From Prado023 sp963706875 (GTDB lineage Bacteria > Actinomycetota > Actinomycetes > S36-B12 > CAIYMF01): 64,000 nucleotides of DNA. The stretch covers positions 372,001 through 436,000 of the forward strand of contig CAVPNW010000021.1 of NCBI GenBank assembly GCA_963706875.1, in the 5' to 3' direction. Each line of letters opens with the position of its first letter. Positions within the stretch are counted from its first letter, which is position 1. This document shows, piece after piece, positions 1-7,751 of the stretch. Below the pieces are notes generated by a model. It saw nothing but the letters and a program-made list of their open reading frames with translations. It searched no databases and was not told where the DNA came from. Position numbers and translations under genes: made by a program.

Positions 1-1462
1 GGCGGCAGCGAAGCTGTGGCTGACCAGCCCGATGGTCCGTGGGGGTCCGCTCACCGGCGACATGCCCTACCTGTCCACCGCCCTCTACGCCCTGGTGGCG
101 GTCCCTACCGGTCACGTGGCGACGATGGCCACCGACCCGGCCTGGCGGCTGTACATCAACCCCACCTGGCTGGCCGATGCGCAGCGCACAGCACCCGAGG
201 TGGGCGCAGAGCTTGCCCACCAGGTCTGGCACCTGCTCGCCGATCACGCCGGTCGTGCCAGCGACCTGGGCGTCCGCGGGTCGACCTCCCGAGCCTGGCG
301 GGTGGCCGCGGACATCACCGTCCACGAGGTGGCCGGTGGCCTGGTCGCGCGGACGGGCGGGTCCCCCACAGTGGAGCCGCCCCGCAGCCCTCGACCGTCC
401 GGTGCGGCTAGGCCATCGGCATCCGCGCCCGGAGGGCCGGGCGGCGCCGCCGCCACAGGTCCCGCCCTGGCGGCCCGGACCCGGGCCCTGGACGACCACC
501 ACCGGCTGATCAGCGCCGCAGAGCTGGGACTGCCGACCGGGCGGGCCGCCGAGGAGTACTACGCGATGCTCACCGGGCTGCCGGCCATGGACGAGGAGCC
601 CGACCACGACCCGGCGTGGATCCCCCGGGCGCCGAAGGATCCGGGACAGGACCACACGGGGCATGACCACCCCGGGCAGGCGGACCCAACCGCTGACCCC
701 TCGGGCGTCGACGACACGGCCGACCCGTCCTGCGGATCCGGGTGCGACGGGATCCACCGCGCCTACGAGCTCCCGGAGCTGGCCGATGCCGGAGGGCTGA
801 GCCCGGTCGCCGCCGAGGCGATCCGCCGCACCGTCGCCATCGAGTTCCAGGCGAACCCGGGCCGTGGGGACCTCCCAGGCGACTGGGGGCGCTGGGTCTC
901 GACGATCCTCGACCCCGTCGTCGACTGGCGCAACGTGCTGCACGCGGCAGTGCGCCGCGGCCTGGGGTGGGCGAACGGCCACACCGACTACACCTACACC
1001 CGCATCTCGCGGCGCCAGGCGGCTGCCGGCCCGGTGATCCTTCCGGCGCTGCGCCGACCCGTCCCGCGGGTGGGCATCGTCGTGGACACCTCGGGCAGCG
1101 TGGACGACGGGCTGCTGGCCCAGGCCCTCGGCGAGATCGACGGGGTCCTGTCAGCGCTGGGTGTGGCCGATCCGCAGGTCACGGTGCTGGCCGTGGACGC
1201 GGCAGTGCATGCGGTCACGACGGTCCGTCGGGCTGACGCCGTGAGCCTGGCGGGCGGGGGCGGCACGGACATGGCCCTCGGGATCCGGGCCGCCCAGGAG
1301 CTACGCCCACGAGTGGACGTGATCGTCGTGCTCACCGATGGGCACACCGGCTGGCCCGGGCGGCCTGCGCCCATGCCCGTCATCGCGGTCCTGATCGGCC
1401 GGACCCGGTCGGACCTCCCACGGACACCGGACTGGATCCAGCGGGTGGAGTGCGTGCGGTGA
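1..1462 (+). CDS. VWA-like/DUF2201-type putative metallopeptidase protein, 5' end cut by window
   Basis: The reading frame is open from the first bases (visible start AAAKLWLTSP), so the true start lies upstream; the first ATG at 32 is probably internal. About 486 residues are visible. An N-terminal domain carries ELAHQVWHLLADH around residues 70-82, the helix typical of DUF2201-type putative metallopeptidases. A low-complexity Asp/His/Pro-rich linker follows near residues 195-245. The C-terminal VWA-like domain has a MIDAS-type DTSGS near residue 361, then GGGGTDM and VVLTDGHTGW. Such proteins usually sit next to a MoxR-type AAA+ ATPase and are thought to act with it as a chaperone-like pair; that partner would be just outside the window. 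Function is otherwise unknown. The family call is fairly secure, the activity is not. Confidence 0.8.
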   Translation, partial: AAAKLWLTSPMVRGGPLTGDMPYLSTALYALVAVPTGHVATMATDPAWRLYINPTWLADAQRTAPEVGAELAHQVWHLLADHAGRASDLGVRGSTSRAWRVAADITVHEVAGGLVARTGGSPTVEPPRSPRPSGAARPSASAPGGPGGAAATGPALAARTRALDDHHRLISAAELGLPTGRAAEEYYAMLTGLPAMDEEPDHDPAWIPRAPKDPGQDHTGHDHPGQADPTADPSGVDDTADPSCGSGCDGIHRAYELPELADAGGLSPVAAEAIRRTVAIEFQANPGRGDLPGDWGRWVSTILDPVVDWRNVLHAAVRRGLGWANGHTDYTYTRISRRQAAAGPVILPALRRPVPRVGIVVDTSGSVDDGLLAQALGEIDGVLSALGVADPQVTVLAVDAAVHAVTTVRRADAVSLAGGGGTDMALGIRAAQELRPRVDVIVVLTDGHTGWPGRPAPMPVIAVLIGRTRSDLPRTPDWIQRVECVR

Positions 1463-1488
1463 GGCTCTGTCGCGTTGCTGGCCTCGCC
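1458..1488. terminator. Short stem-loop between convergent genes
   Basis: GGTGAGGC (1458-1465) pairs with GCCTCGCC (1481-1488) with one G-U pair and a 15-base loop. It lies between the converging VWA gene and the acyl-CoA dehydrogenase gene. There is no T tract. A weak bidirectional terminator is possible. Confidence 0.35.
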
Positions 1489-2655
1489 CTACCTCAGGAG
1501 TTGGCGTGCCATCACCATGCGCTGGATCTGGTTGGTGCCCTCGTAGATCTGGGTGATCTTCGCGTCGCGCATGTAGCGCTCGACCGGGTTGTCGCGGACG
1601 TAGCCGGCCCCGCCGAACACCTGGACGGCGTCGGTCGTGACCTCCATGGCGATGTCCGAGGCGTAGCACTTGGCGGCCGCGCCGTAGAAGGTCAGGTCGG
1701 AGGCTCCACGCTCGCTGCGCGCCGCGGCGGCGTAGGTCAGGGCCCGCGCGGCCTCGACCTTCATCGCCATGTCGGCGATCATGAACTGCACCCCCTGGAA
1801 GGAGCCGATCGACTTGCCGAACTGCTTGCGGTCCTGGGCGTAGGCGACCGAGGCGTCCAGCGCGCCCTGCGCGATCCCGAGGGCCTGGGCCCCGATCGTG
1901 ACGCGGGTGTGGTCCAGGGTGCGCATGGCCGTCTGGAACCCGGTGCCCGGCTCGCCCACGATCCGGTCGGCGGGGATCCAGCAGTCCTCGAAGAAGATCT
2001 CGCGCGTGGGCGAGCCGTGGATCCCGAGCTTGCGCTCGGGCGTGCCCAGCGAGAAGCCGGGGTCGTCGGCGTGGACGACGAACGCCGAGATCCCCCTCGG
2101 CCCGACACCCTGCTCGGTGACGGCCATCACCGTGTAGTACGTCGAGATCCCCGCGTTGGTGATCCACGACTTCTGCCCGTTGAGGACCCACCCACCGTCA
2201 CCGGCCACTGCGCGGCACTTCATGGACCCGGCGTCCGAGCCGGCCTCGCGCTCGGACAGGGCGTAGGAGAACATCGCCTCGCCGCTGGCGACCTGCGGCA
2301 GGTAGCGCCCGAGCAGGTCATCGGAGGCGCCGACGATCAGCGGCATCGTGCCGAGCTTGTTGACCGCCGGGATCAGCGAGCTCGACGTGCACACCCGGGC
2401 CACCTCCTCGATGACCAGGCACGCCGCCAGCGCGTCGCCGCCCTGGCCCCCGAACTGCTCGGGGATGTGGATCGCGTGGAAGTCGTTGGCCCGCAGGGCC
2501 TCGTAGACGTCCCACGGGAACTCGCCGGTCTCGTCGATCTCGGCGGCCCGCGGCGCGATCTTGTCCTCGGCCAGCTCGCGGACGGCCGCGCGGAGCATCT
2601 CATGCTCCTCGGGGAGGGTGAAGGCGTTGAAATCGGGGTTCGGGGTGAGTGCCAT
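1489..2655 (-). CDS. Acyl-CoA dehydrogenase
   Basis: A 388-residue flavoprotein that would oxidise an acyl-CoA to the trans-2-enoyl-CoA and pass electrons to ETF. It shows the full family layout: N-terminal helical domain, beta domain with YALSEREAGSDAG and W(I)TNAG near residues 140-175, and C-terminal helices with RKQFGKSIGSFQ and FGGAGYVRDNPVERYMRDAK. The catalytic-base segment is IYEGTNQIQR near the C-terminus, as in short/medium-chain or isobutyryl-type enzymes. The start ATG at 2655 lies 7 bases after a TAGCCT box, so the mRNA is probably leaderless. Chain-length specificity cannot be read from sequence alone. Confidence 0.92.
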   Translation of the reverse strand: MALTPNPDFNAFTLPEEHEMLRAAVRELAEDKIAPRAAEIDETGEFPWDVYEALRANDFHAIHIPEQFGGQGGDALAACLVIEEVARVCTSSSLIPAVNKLGTMPLIVGASDDLLGRYLPQVASGEAMFSYALSEREAGSDAGSMKCRAVAGDGGWVLNGQKSWITNAGISTYYTVMAVTEQGVGPRGISAFVVHADDPGFSLGTPERKLGIHGSPTREIFFEDCWIPADRIVGEPGTGFQTAMRTLDHTRVTIGAQALGIAQGALDASVAYAQDRKQFGKSIGSFQGVQFMIADMAMKVEAARALTYAAAARSERGASDLTFYGAAAKCYASDIAMEVTTDAVQVFGGAGYVRDNPVERYMRDAKITQIYEGTNQIQRMVMARQLLR

Positions 2656-2662
2656 GGCTCAC

Positions 2663-2668
2663 AGGCTA
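2663..2668 (-). promoter_or_regulatory. -10 box, leaderless acyl-CoA dehydrogenase promoter
   Basis: On the minus strand TAGCCT is followed by 7 bases and then the ATG at 2655, placing the transcription start at or next to the start codon. No ribosome-binding site precedes the ATG. Confidence 0.6.
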
Positions 2669-2748
2669 CGCGCGCCGCAACGCCCGATCCCCGCCGGGCA
2701 GCACTCGCCGCGGGCAGCCGGATCACCCCCGCGCGACGTGCCGATCGT

Positions 2749-2789
2749 GCTGACGATTGGCGACGTTGCCACCGCCGCCAATCGTCAGC
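2749..2789. repeat. Perfect 14-bp inverted repeat in a divergent promoter region
   Basis: GCTGACGATTGGCG (2749-2762) pairs perfectly with CGCCAATCGTCAGC (2776-2789) across a 13-base loop. The right arm runs into a second small palindrome, CAGCG-AAT-CGCTG (2786-2798). It sits between two outward promoters (acyl-CoA dehydrogenase and ugd), so it is not a normal terminator. An operator or structured spacer is possible. Confidence 0.7.
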
Positions 2790-2823
2790 GAATCGCTGGA
2801 CCGGGCCACTGGCCGGCCCGCAC

Positions 2824-2829
2824 TAGGCT
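2824..2829 (+). promoter_or_regulatory. -10 box, leaderless ugd promoter
   Basis: TAGGCT is followed by 7 bases and the GTG at 2837, which is where the UDP-glucose dehydrogenase homology begins. The spacing implies a leaderless transcript and decides the start. Confidence 0.6.
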
Positions 2830-2836
2830 TGCCCGC

Positions 2837-4193
2837 GTGAGCGAGCCCTTGAGGATCACCGTCATCGGCACCGGCTACCTCGGTGCCACCCACGCCGCGG
2901 CGATGGCTGAGTCCGGCTACGACGTCCTCGGCGTCGACGTCGACGCCGACAAGGTCGCAGCCCTCGCCCGGGGCGAGGTCCCGTTCTACGAGCCGGGGCT
3001 GTCCGAGCTGCTCGAGTCCAACGTCGCCGCCGGTCGGCTGAGGTTCACGACAGACTTCGCCGAGGCGGCGGACTTCGGCGACCTGCACTTCATCGGCGTC
3101 GGCACCCCCCAGCACCCACGCACCAACGCCGCTGACCTCAGCCAGATCGATGCCGCGATCGGCTCCCTGGCCCCCCGCCTGACCCGCCCGTGCACCGTGA
3201 TCGGCAAGTCCACCGTCCCCGTCGGGACCGCCGAGAACGTCCGCACGCGCCTGCAGTCCCTGGCCCCCGCCGGTGCAGATGTGGACCTCGTCTGGAACCC
3301 GGAGTTCCTGCGGGAGGGGTTCGCCGTCGCCGACACCCTGACCCCCGACCGCATCGTGATCGGCGTGGCCCACCCGTCCGGGCCCGGCGAGGCGCCGGGT
3401 CGCGACGAGGAGGTCATGCGCCGCGTCTACGCCCCGATGATCGAGTGGGGCTCGCCGTTCCTGGTCATGGACTACGCCACCTCCGAGCTGGTGAAGGTGG
3501 CCGCCAACAGCTTCCTGGCGACCAAGATCTCGTTCATCAACGCGATGGCCGAGGTGTGCGAGGCGACCGGCGCGGACGTCACCCAGCTGGCCGAGGCCAT
3601 CGGGTACGACGAGCGGATCGGCTCGAAGTTCCTGCGGGCCGGCATCGGCTTCGGTGGCGGCTGCCTGCCCAAGGACATCCGGGCGTTCATGGCCCGCGCC
3701 GGCGAGCTCGGCGTCTCGGACGCCCTGAGCTTCCTGCGCGACGTCGATGGGATCAACAACCGCCGCCGCACCTCGACCGTCGCCCTGGCCCGCGAGCTCG
3801 TCGGTGGCCGGTTCGTCGGCAAGCGGATCGCCGTGCTCGGCGCGGCGTTCAAGCCCGACTCCGACGACGTGCGCGACTCACCCGCACTGGACATCGCCGC
3901 GGCGATCTACACCGCTGGCGGGGAGGTGGTCGTCCACGACCCGCAGGCCACCGCGAACGCCCGCGCGGCCTACCCGAAGATGGCCTACGCCGCCGACATC
4001 CAGCGAGGCACTGACCGGCGCGGACCTGGTGCTCCTGCTCACCGAGTGGCGCGACTACACCGACCTCGACCCCGCCACCGTGGTGGGCCTGCCAGCCACC
4101 CCATCGATCCTCGACGGCCGCAACTGCCTCGATGTCGCCCGGTGGCGGGCGGCCGGCTGGACCTACCGCGGCCTGGGCCGCCCCAACGCCTGA
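2837..4193 (+). CDS. ugd: UDP-glucose 6-dehydrogenase, with apparent +1 frameshift near 4004
   Basis: Would oxidise UDP-glucose to UDP-glucuronate with 2 NAD+, feeding surface-polysaccharide synthesis. The GTG start gives VSEPLRITVIGTGYLGATHAA, with the Rossmann motif GTGYLG. The central domain holds the substrate/catalytic segment GFGGGCLPKD with Cys276, and the C-terminal domain begins near KRIAVLGAAFKPDSDDVRDSP. After MAYAADIQ the frame is lost: the expected continuation, EALTGADLVLLLTEWRDY to WTYRGLGRPNA, lies in the next frame from 4005 to the TGA at 4191-4193. One extra base (C4004 is the simplest choice) explains this. Unshifted, translation would run to 4282 with an unrelated tail. 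It may be a sequencing error or a real lesion; the rest is fully conserved. Confidence 0.85.
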
Positions 4194-4204
4194 CGGTTCG
4201 CGTC

Positions 4205-4249
4205 GGTGTGAACGATTCCGACCATCCGATGGTCGCAATCGTTCACACC
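4205..4249. terminator. Long hairpin between ugd and the Pit transporter gene
   Basis: GGTGTGAACGATT (4205-4217) pairs with AATCGTTCACACC (4237-4249). After one C/C mismatch a 7-bp inner stem CGACCAT/ATGGTCG continues to a CCG loop. The 20 pairs over 45 bases start 12 bases after the ugd stop. No T tract follows, as is common for actinobacterial terminators. Confidence 0.65.
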
Positions 4250-4285
4250 ACCACGACAGGGCGTGCCCCGGAGCAGAATTGAGTT

Positions 4286-5299
4286 GTGGACCTGTCCCTG
4301 GGACTGGTGGTCGTCGTCCTCCTCGCGCTCGCCTTCGACCTGACCAACGGGTTCCACGACTCGTCGAACTCGCTGGCGGCACCCGTGGCCACCCGCGCGA
4401 TGACTCCCCGTCAGGCGCTGGTCGTGACCACCGTCTTCACCCTGCTCGGGCCGATCATCGCCGGCACCGCCGTGGCCGACACCGTCGGAGGCCTGATCGA
4501 CGTGGGCACTGAGGACATCCTGGGGATCCTGCTCGCCGCGCTCGTCGCCGCCGTGGCCTGGAACCTGCTGACCTGGCGGTTCGGGCTCCCGTCCTCGTCC
4601 TCGCACGCCCTCGTCGGCGGCCTGGTCGGAGCCGCCCTGGTGATCGGCGGGGTCGCGGCGGTCAACTGGGGAGGGTTCGACGGATGGCGGCCGGTCGGGG
4701 TCCTCGGAGTGCTGGTCGCGCTGGCGATCTCGCCGTTGATCGGCGCCCTCGCCGGATGGCTGGCGGAGGCCTCTGGTCGGCGGGCCATGCGGCGCGCGGA
4801 CCAACGCGTCGCCGGTCCGCTCAGGAAGGGACAGTGGGCCACCTGCGCGGCTCTGGCCTTCGCGCACGGCACCAACGACGCGCAGAAGACGATGGGCCTG
4901 ATCACCCTGGCGCTCCTCGCCGCCGGGACGCTGTCGACGTTCGTGGTCCCACTGTGGGTGAAGGTCGCGTGCGCCGCGGCGATGACGGTCGGCACTGCCC
5001 TGGGCGGCTGGCGGATCGTTCGCACGCTGGGCCGCGGCATCTACCGGATCCGACCGCTGGACGGCCTGGCCAGCCAGGGCTCCAGCACCCTGGTGATCGG
5101 CGGTGCGGCGATGCTGGGCGCCCCGGTCAGCACCACGCACGTGGTGGCATCCTCGGTCGTGGGCGTGGGTGCCGCCCGGCGCAGGCGACACGTCCGCTGG
5201 CCGGTTGTTCGCGAGATCCTGCTCGCCTGGATCGTGACAATGCCCGGCTGCGCCGCCATGGCAGCAGCCGTCGCCCTCCTGGAAGGGGTCATCCGATGA
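4286..5299 (+). CDS. Inorganic phosphate transporter, Pit family
   Basis: A 337-residue integral membrane protein for low-affinity, cation-coupled phosphate uptake. Both halves carry the PiT signature: FDLTNGFHDSSNSLA near residues 16-30 and FAHGTNDAQKTMG near residues 192-204. About ten hydrophobic segments are visible, including the N-terminal helix VVVVLLALAFDL. The length is typical of short bacterial Pit proteins. The GTG start at 4286 lacks a strong ribosome-binding site; the homology begins there. Its stop overlaps the next start (ATGA), coupling it to a PhoU-like partner. That pairing is the usual context for Pit in actinobacteria and many other bacteria. Confidence 0.93.
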   Translation: MDLSLGLVVVVLLALAFDLTNGFHDSSNSLAAPVATRAMTPRQALVVTTVFTLLGPIIAGTAVADTVGGLIDVGTEDILGILLAALVAAVAWNLLTWRFGLPSSSSHALVGGLVGAALVIGGVAAVNWGGFDGWRPVGVLGVLVALAISPLIGALAGWLAEASGRRAMRRADQRVAGPLRKGQWATCAALAFAHGTNDAQKTMGLITLALLAAGTLSTFVVPLWVKVACAAAMTVGTALGGWRIVRTLGRGIYRIRPLDGLASQGSSTLVIGGAAMLGAPVSTTHVVASSVVGVGAARRRRHVRWPVVREILLAWIVTMPGCAAMAAAVALLEGVIR

Positions 5300-5904
5300 G
5301 GTCTCACTGGTTCCTGCCCGAGACGCCCGACGTCCTGGGGACGCTTGCCGCCCAGGCAGACATCACCGTCGCCGGGATAACCGCGTTCGCTGCCTGGGCG
5401 CACGGCGACGCGGCGCAGGAGACCGACGTCCGGACCGCGGAGCACGGGGCCGACCAGGTGCGCCGCGAACTGCAGACGCAGTTGCGCCATTCCTTCAGCA
5501 CGCCGATCGATCAGGAGGACCTGTACAGCCTCTCCGAACTCCTCGACTCGGTCATGAACGCCGCGAAGAACATCGTCCGCGAGGCCGACGCCCTCGGGAT
5601 CGCGCCGGACGGGTCCGTCGCGGCGATGGCCGACGACCTGGCTGAGGGGCTGGGGCACCTGCGCATCGCCCTGGCCCACCTCACTGGCGACGGCGACACC
5701 GCCACCCGCGAGGCCGATGCCGCGCTGGCCGCCGAGCGCCGGATGGAGAAGGTGTACCGCCAGGCGATGCGCGAACTCGCCTCCGTGGACGACGTGAGGC
5801 AGGCCCTCGCCCTGCGCGAGCTCTACCGCCGCGTCCTCGAGGCCGGCGAGCGGCTTGCTGCCGTCGCCGAGCGCGTGTGGTACGCCGTGGTCAAGGAGGG
5901 GTGA
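5296..5904 (+). CDS. PhoU-like Pit accessory protein (DUF47)
   Basis: A 202-residue, mostly helical, charged cytoplasmic protein. It shows the DUF47/PhoU-related pattern: HGDAAQETDVRTAEHGADQVRRELQTQLRHSF, then TPIDQEDLYSLSELLDSVMN and long C-terminal helices. The segment TPIDxEDLxxLxxxLDxV is the family hallmark. Family members modulate Pit transport or phosphate signalling; the mechanism is not established. The ATG at 5296 overlaps the pit stop by four bases, so the two are translationally coupled. Confidence 0.88.
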   Translation: MRSHWFLPETPDVLGTLAAQADITVAGITAFAAWAHGDAAQETDVRTAEHGADQVRRELQTQLRHSFSTPIDQEDLYSLSELLDSVMNAAKNIVREADALGIAPDGSVAAMADDLAEGLGHLRIALAHLTGDGDTATREADAALAAERRMEKVYRQAMRELASVDDVRQALALRELYRRVLEAGERLAAVAERVWYAVVKEG

Positions 5905-5914
5905 CGTCGGCCTC

Positions 5915-5955
5915 TGTCATGGATTCGGTCCATCTGGTGAACCGAATCCATGACA
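5915..5955. terminator. 15-bp perfect hairpin between convergent genes
   Basis: TGTCATGGATTCGGT (5915-5929) pairs perfectly with ACCGAATCCATGACA (5941-5955) around an 11-base loop. It lies 10 bases after the DUF47 stop and 13 bases from the purE stop, so it could terminate both directions. No T tract on either side. Confidence 0.7.
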
Positions 5956-5968
5956 CAACGGGTTCAGC

Positions 5969-6484
5969 TCAGCTGCCGAACTCCTCGCGCAGGCGCTCGC
6001 CCTTGGCCCGAGCCGCGTCGCGCAGCCCTGCCCGGAAGGCGTCCATGTCGGGCCACAGGCGCGGCTCGGCGACCCCGAGGATCCGGACGGCCAACAACCC
6101 GGCGTTGCGCGCCTGGCCGATCCCGACGCAGGCCACGGGAACACCCGAGGGCATCTGCACGATCGACAACAGCGAGTCCATCCCGTCGAGCATCGGCAGC
6201 GGAACCGGCACGCCGATGACCGGGATGGACGTCACCGAGGCCAGCATCCCCGGCAGGTGCGCAGCACCCCCGGCACCGGCGATGATCACCCTCAGCCCGC
6301 GCCCGGCAGCCGAACGGCCGTACTCGATCATGTCCTCGGGCATCCGGTGGGCGGACACCACATCCACCTCGTGGGGAACCCCGAAGTCGCGCAGGACCTG
6401 CGCGGCGTCGGCCATCACCACCCAGTCGGAGTCCGACCCCATGACGACGCCCACCTGGGCCGGGGACACAAGGCGCTCATTCAT
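5969..6484 (-). CDS. purE: N5-carboxyaminoimidazole ribonucleotide mutase
   Basis: A 171-residue class I PurE that rearranges N5-CAIR to CAIR in purine synthesis. The N-terminal phosphate-binding loop VGVVMGSDSDW and the active-site segments SAHRMPEDM and AGAGGAAHLPGM, followed by PVIGVPV, are all present. The final helices are normal in length. The ATG at 6484 lies inside the last codons of purK (8-base overlap) and has GGGAG about 7 bases upstream. PurK supplies its substrate and is the gene directly upstream. Confidence 0.96.
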   Translation of the reverse strand: MNERLVSPAQVGVVMGSDSDWVVMADAAQVLRDFGVPHEVDVVSAHRMPEDMIEYGRSAAGRGLRVIIAGAGGAAHLPGMLASVTSIPVIGVPVPLPMLDGMDSLLSIVQMPSGVPVACVGIGQARNAGLLAVRILGVAEPRLWPDMDAFRAGLRDAARAKGERLREEFGS

Positions 6485-7679
6485 CGATCACTCCCGTCAG
6501 GTAGTCGGCCGCGTGGTGGGCCCGTGCGAGCAGCGACTCGAGGTCGTCGCCGGAGACCGTCACATGCCCGATCTTGCGCCCCGGGCGCACGTCCTTGCCG
6601 TACATGTGGACCTTCAGCCCCGGATCGCGGGCCATGACGTGCCGGTAGGCGCGGTACATGTCCGGGTGCTCACCACCGAGGACGTTGACCATCACCGTGC
6701 TCGGGGCACGGGCAGCCGGTGACCCGAGCGGGAGGTCGAGCACGGCGCGCAGGTGGTTCTCGAACTGGCTGGTGACCGCGCCCTCGATCGTCCAGTGCCC
6801 GCTGTTGTGGGGGCGCATCGCCAGCTCGTTGACCAGCACGCCGTCCGGGGTGTCGAACAGCTCGACGGCGAGCATCCCGACGACGTCGAGGGCCTCGGCG
6901 ATCCGCAGCGCCACCTGTTGGGCGGCCAGGGCATGATCGTCGGTCAGGCCGGGGCACGGGGCGACGACCTCGGTGCAGATCCCGTCGGTCTGGACCGTCC
7001 GCACGACCGGGTACACCGCGGCCTGCCCGGAGGGAGATCGGGCCACCTGGGCGGCGAGCTCGCGGGTGAACGGCACGTACTGCTCGACGAGCCACTCGAC
7101 CCCGGGCGCAAGTGGGTTCCCGGACATCACCGACGCGGCGTCCTCCGGGCCGTCGACCACCCAGACCCCACGACCGTCGTAGCCGCCACGCGACACCTTC
7201 AGCACCACCGGCCAGGTATTCGCCCCGGCGAAGGCCACGACGTCGTCGGGGGTGGTCACCACCGCCCACGCAGGGCACGGGACACCCGCCGCGCTGATCG
7301 CCGCGCGCATGTGGATCTTGTCCTGGGCGTGGGCCAGCGCGGCGGGACCCGGCCGCACCGTGATCCCGGCGTCGACCAGCGCCGCGAGGATCGGCGCGGG
7401 GACGTGCTCGTGGTCGAAGGTCACGACGTCGCAGCCCTGCGCGAAGGCCGCCACGGCCCCCGGGTCGTCGTGGGCGCCCCAGCGGATGTCGCCACCGCCG
7501 CGCGCCGCGGACTCCGTGGGGCCGGCAGCCAGGATCCGCAGGCCCACGCCGAGGGCCAGCGCCGCCTCCTGGGTCATCCGGGCCAACTGCCCGCCGCCGA
7601 TCATCCCGACGACCGGGAACCCGGGTGCAGGAGTCATCCCGGCCCCGGCTCCGGGCGGGTCCTGAGCACTGTGCGCCAC
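6477..7679 (-). CDS. purK: N5-carboxyaminoimidazole ribonucleotide synthase
   Basis: A 400-residue ATP-grasp enzyme that makes N5-CAIR from AIR, bicarbonate and ATP. Visible landmarks are VVGMIGGGQLARM near residue 23, the ATP-grasp core WPVVLKVSRGGYDGRGVWVV, the metal-binding region LAVELFDTPDGVLVNELAMRPHNSGHWTIEGA, and the C-terminal KVHMYGKDVRPGRKIGHV. The GTG at 7679 is 7 bases after a TAGTGT box, so a leaderless start there is favoured over the internal ATG that gives MTPAPGFPV, although the first 14 residues are not conserved in the family. It overlaps purE by 8 bases. Confidence 0.95.
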   Translation of the reverse strand: MAHSAQDPPGAGAGMTPAPGFPVVGMIGGGQLARMTQEAALALGVGLRILAAGPTESAARGGGDIRWGAHDDPGAVAAFAQGCDVVTFDHEHVPAPILAALVDAGITVRPGPAALAHAQDKIHMRAAISAAGVPCPAWAVVTTPDDVVAFAGANTWPVVLKVSRGGYDGRGVWVVDGPEDAASVMSGNPLAPGVEWLVEQYVPFTRELAAQVARSPSGQAAVYPVVRTVQTDGICTEVVAPCPGLTDDHALAAQQVALRIAEALDVVGMLAVELFDTPDGVLVNELAMRPHNSGHWTIEGAVTSQFENHLRAVLDLPLGSPAARAPSTVMVNVLGGEHPDMYRAYRHVMARDPGLKVHMYGKDVRPGRKIGHVTVSGDDLESLLARAHHAADYLTGVIDE

Positions 7680-7686
7680 AGACAGA

Positions 7687-7692
7687 ACACTA
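7687..7692 (-). promoter_or_regulatory. -10 box, leaderless purK-purE promoter
   Basis: Minus-strand TAGTGT followed by 7 bases and the GTG at 7679. A second, plus-strand box (TATCGT, 7711-7716) reads the other way. The direct repeat CACTATCG occurs at 7688-7695 and 7708-7715. Confidence 0.5.
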
Positions 7693-7722
7693 TCGGCAGC
7701 CGGCCGGCACTATCGTGGGCGC

Positions 7723-7743
7723 GTGTTGGGTCAGGGCGAGTAG
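7723..7743 (+). other. Possible 6-codon leader ORF before the exporter operon
   Basis: TATCGT (7711-7716) is followed by 6 bases and GTG (7723), which opens a six-codon frame (MLGQGE) ending in TAG at 7741-7743. The stop overlaps GGAG (7743-7746), the ribosome-binding site of the next gene, whose ATG is at 7752. If the promoter is real, this mini-ORF would be leaderless and could couple translation. Confidence 0.3.
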
Positions 7744-7751
7744 GAGCACCG

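Noticed and set aside
2837..4282. Programmed frameshift in ugd
   Set aside because: There is no heptameric slippery sequence or downstream pseudoknot-like element at 4004, and the family is not known to use recoding. The hairpin at 4205 is too far downstream.
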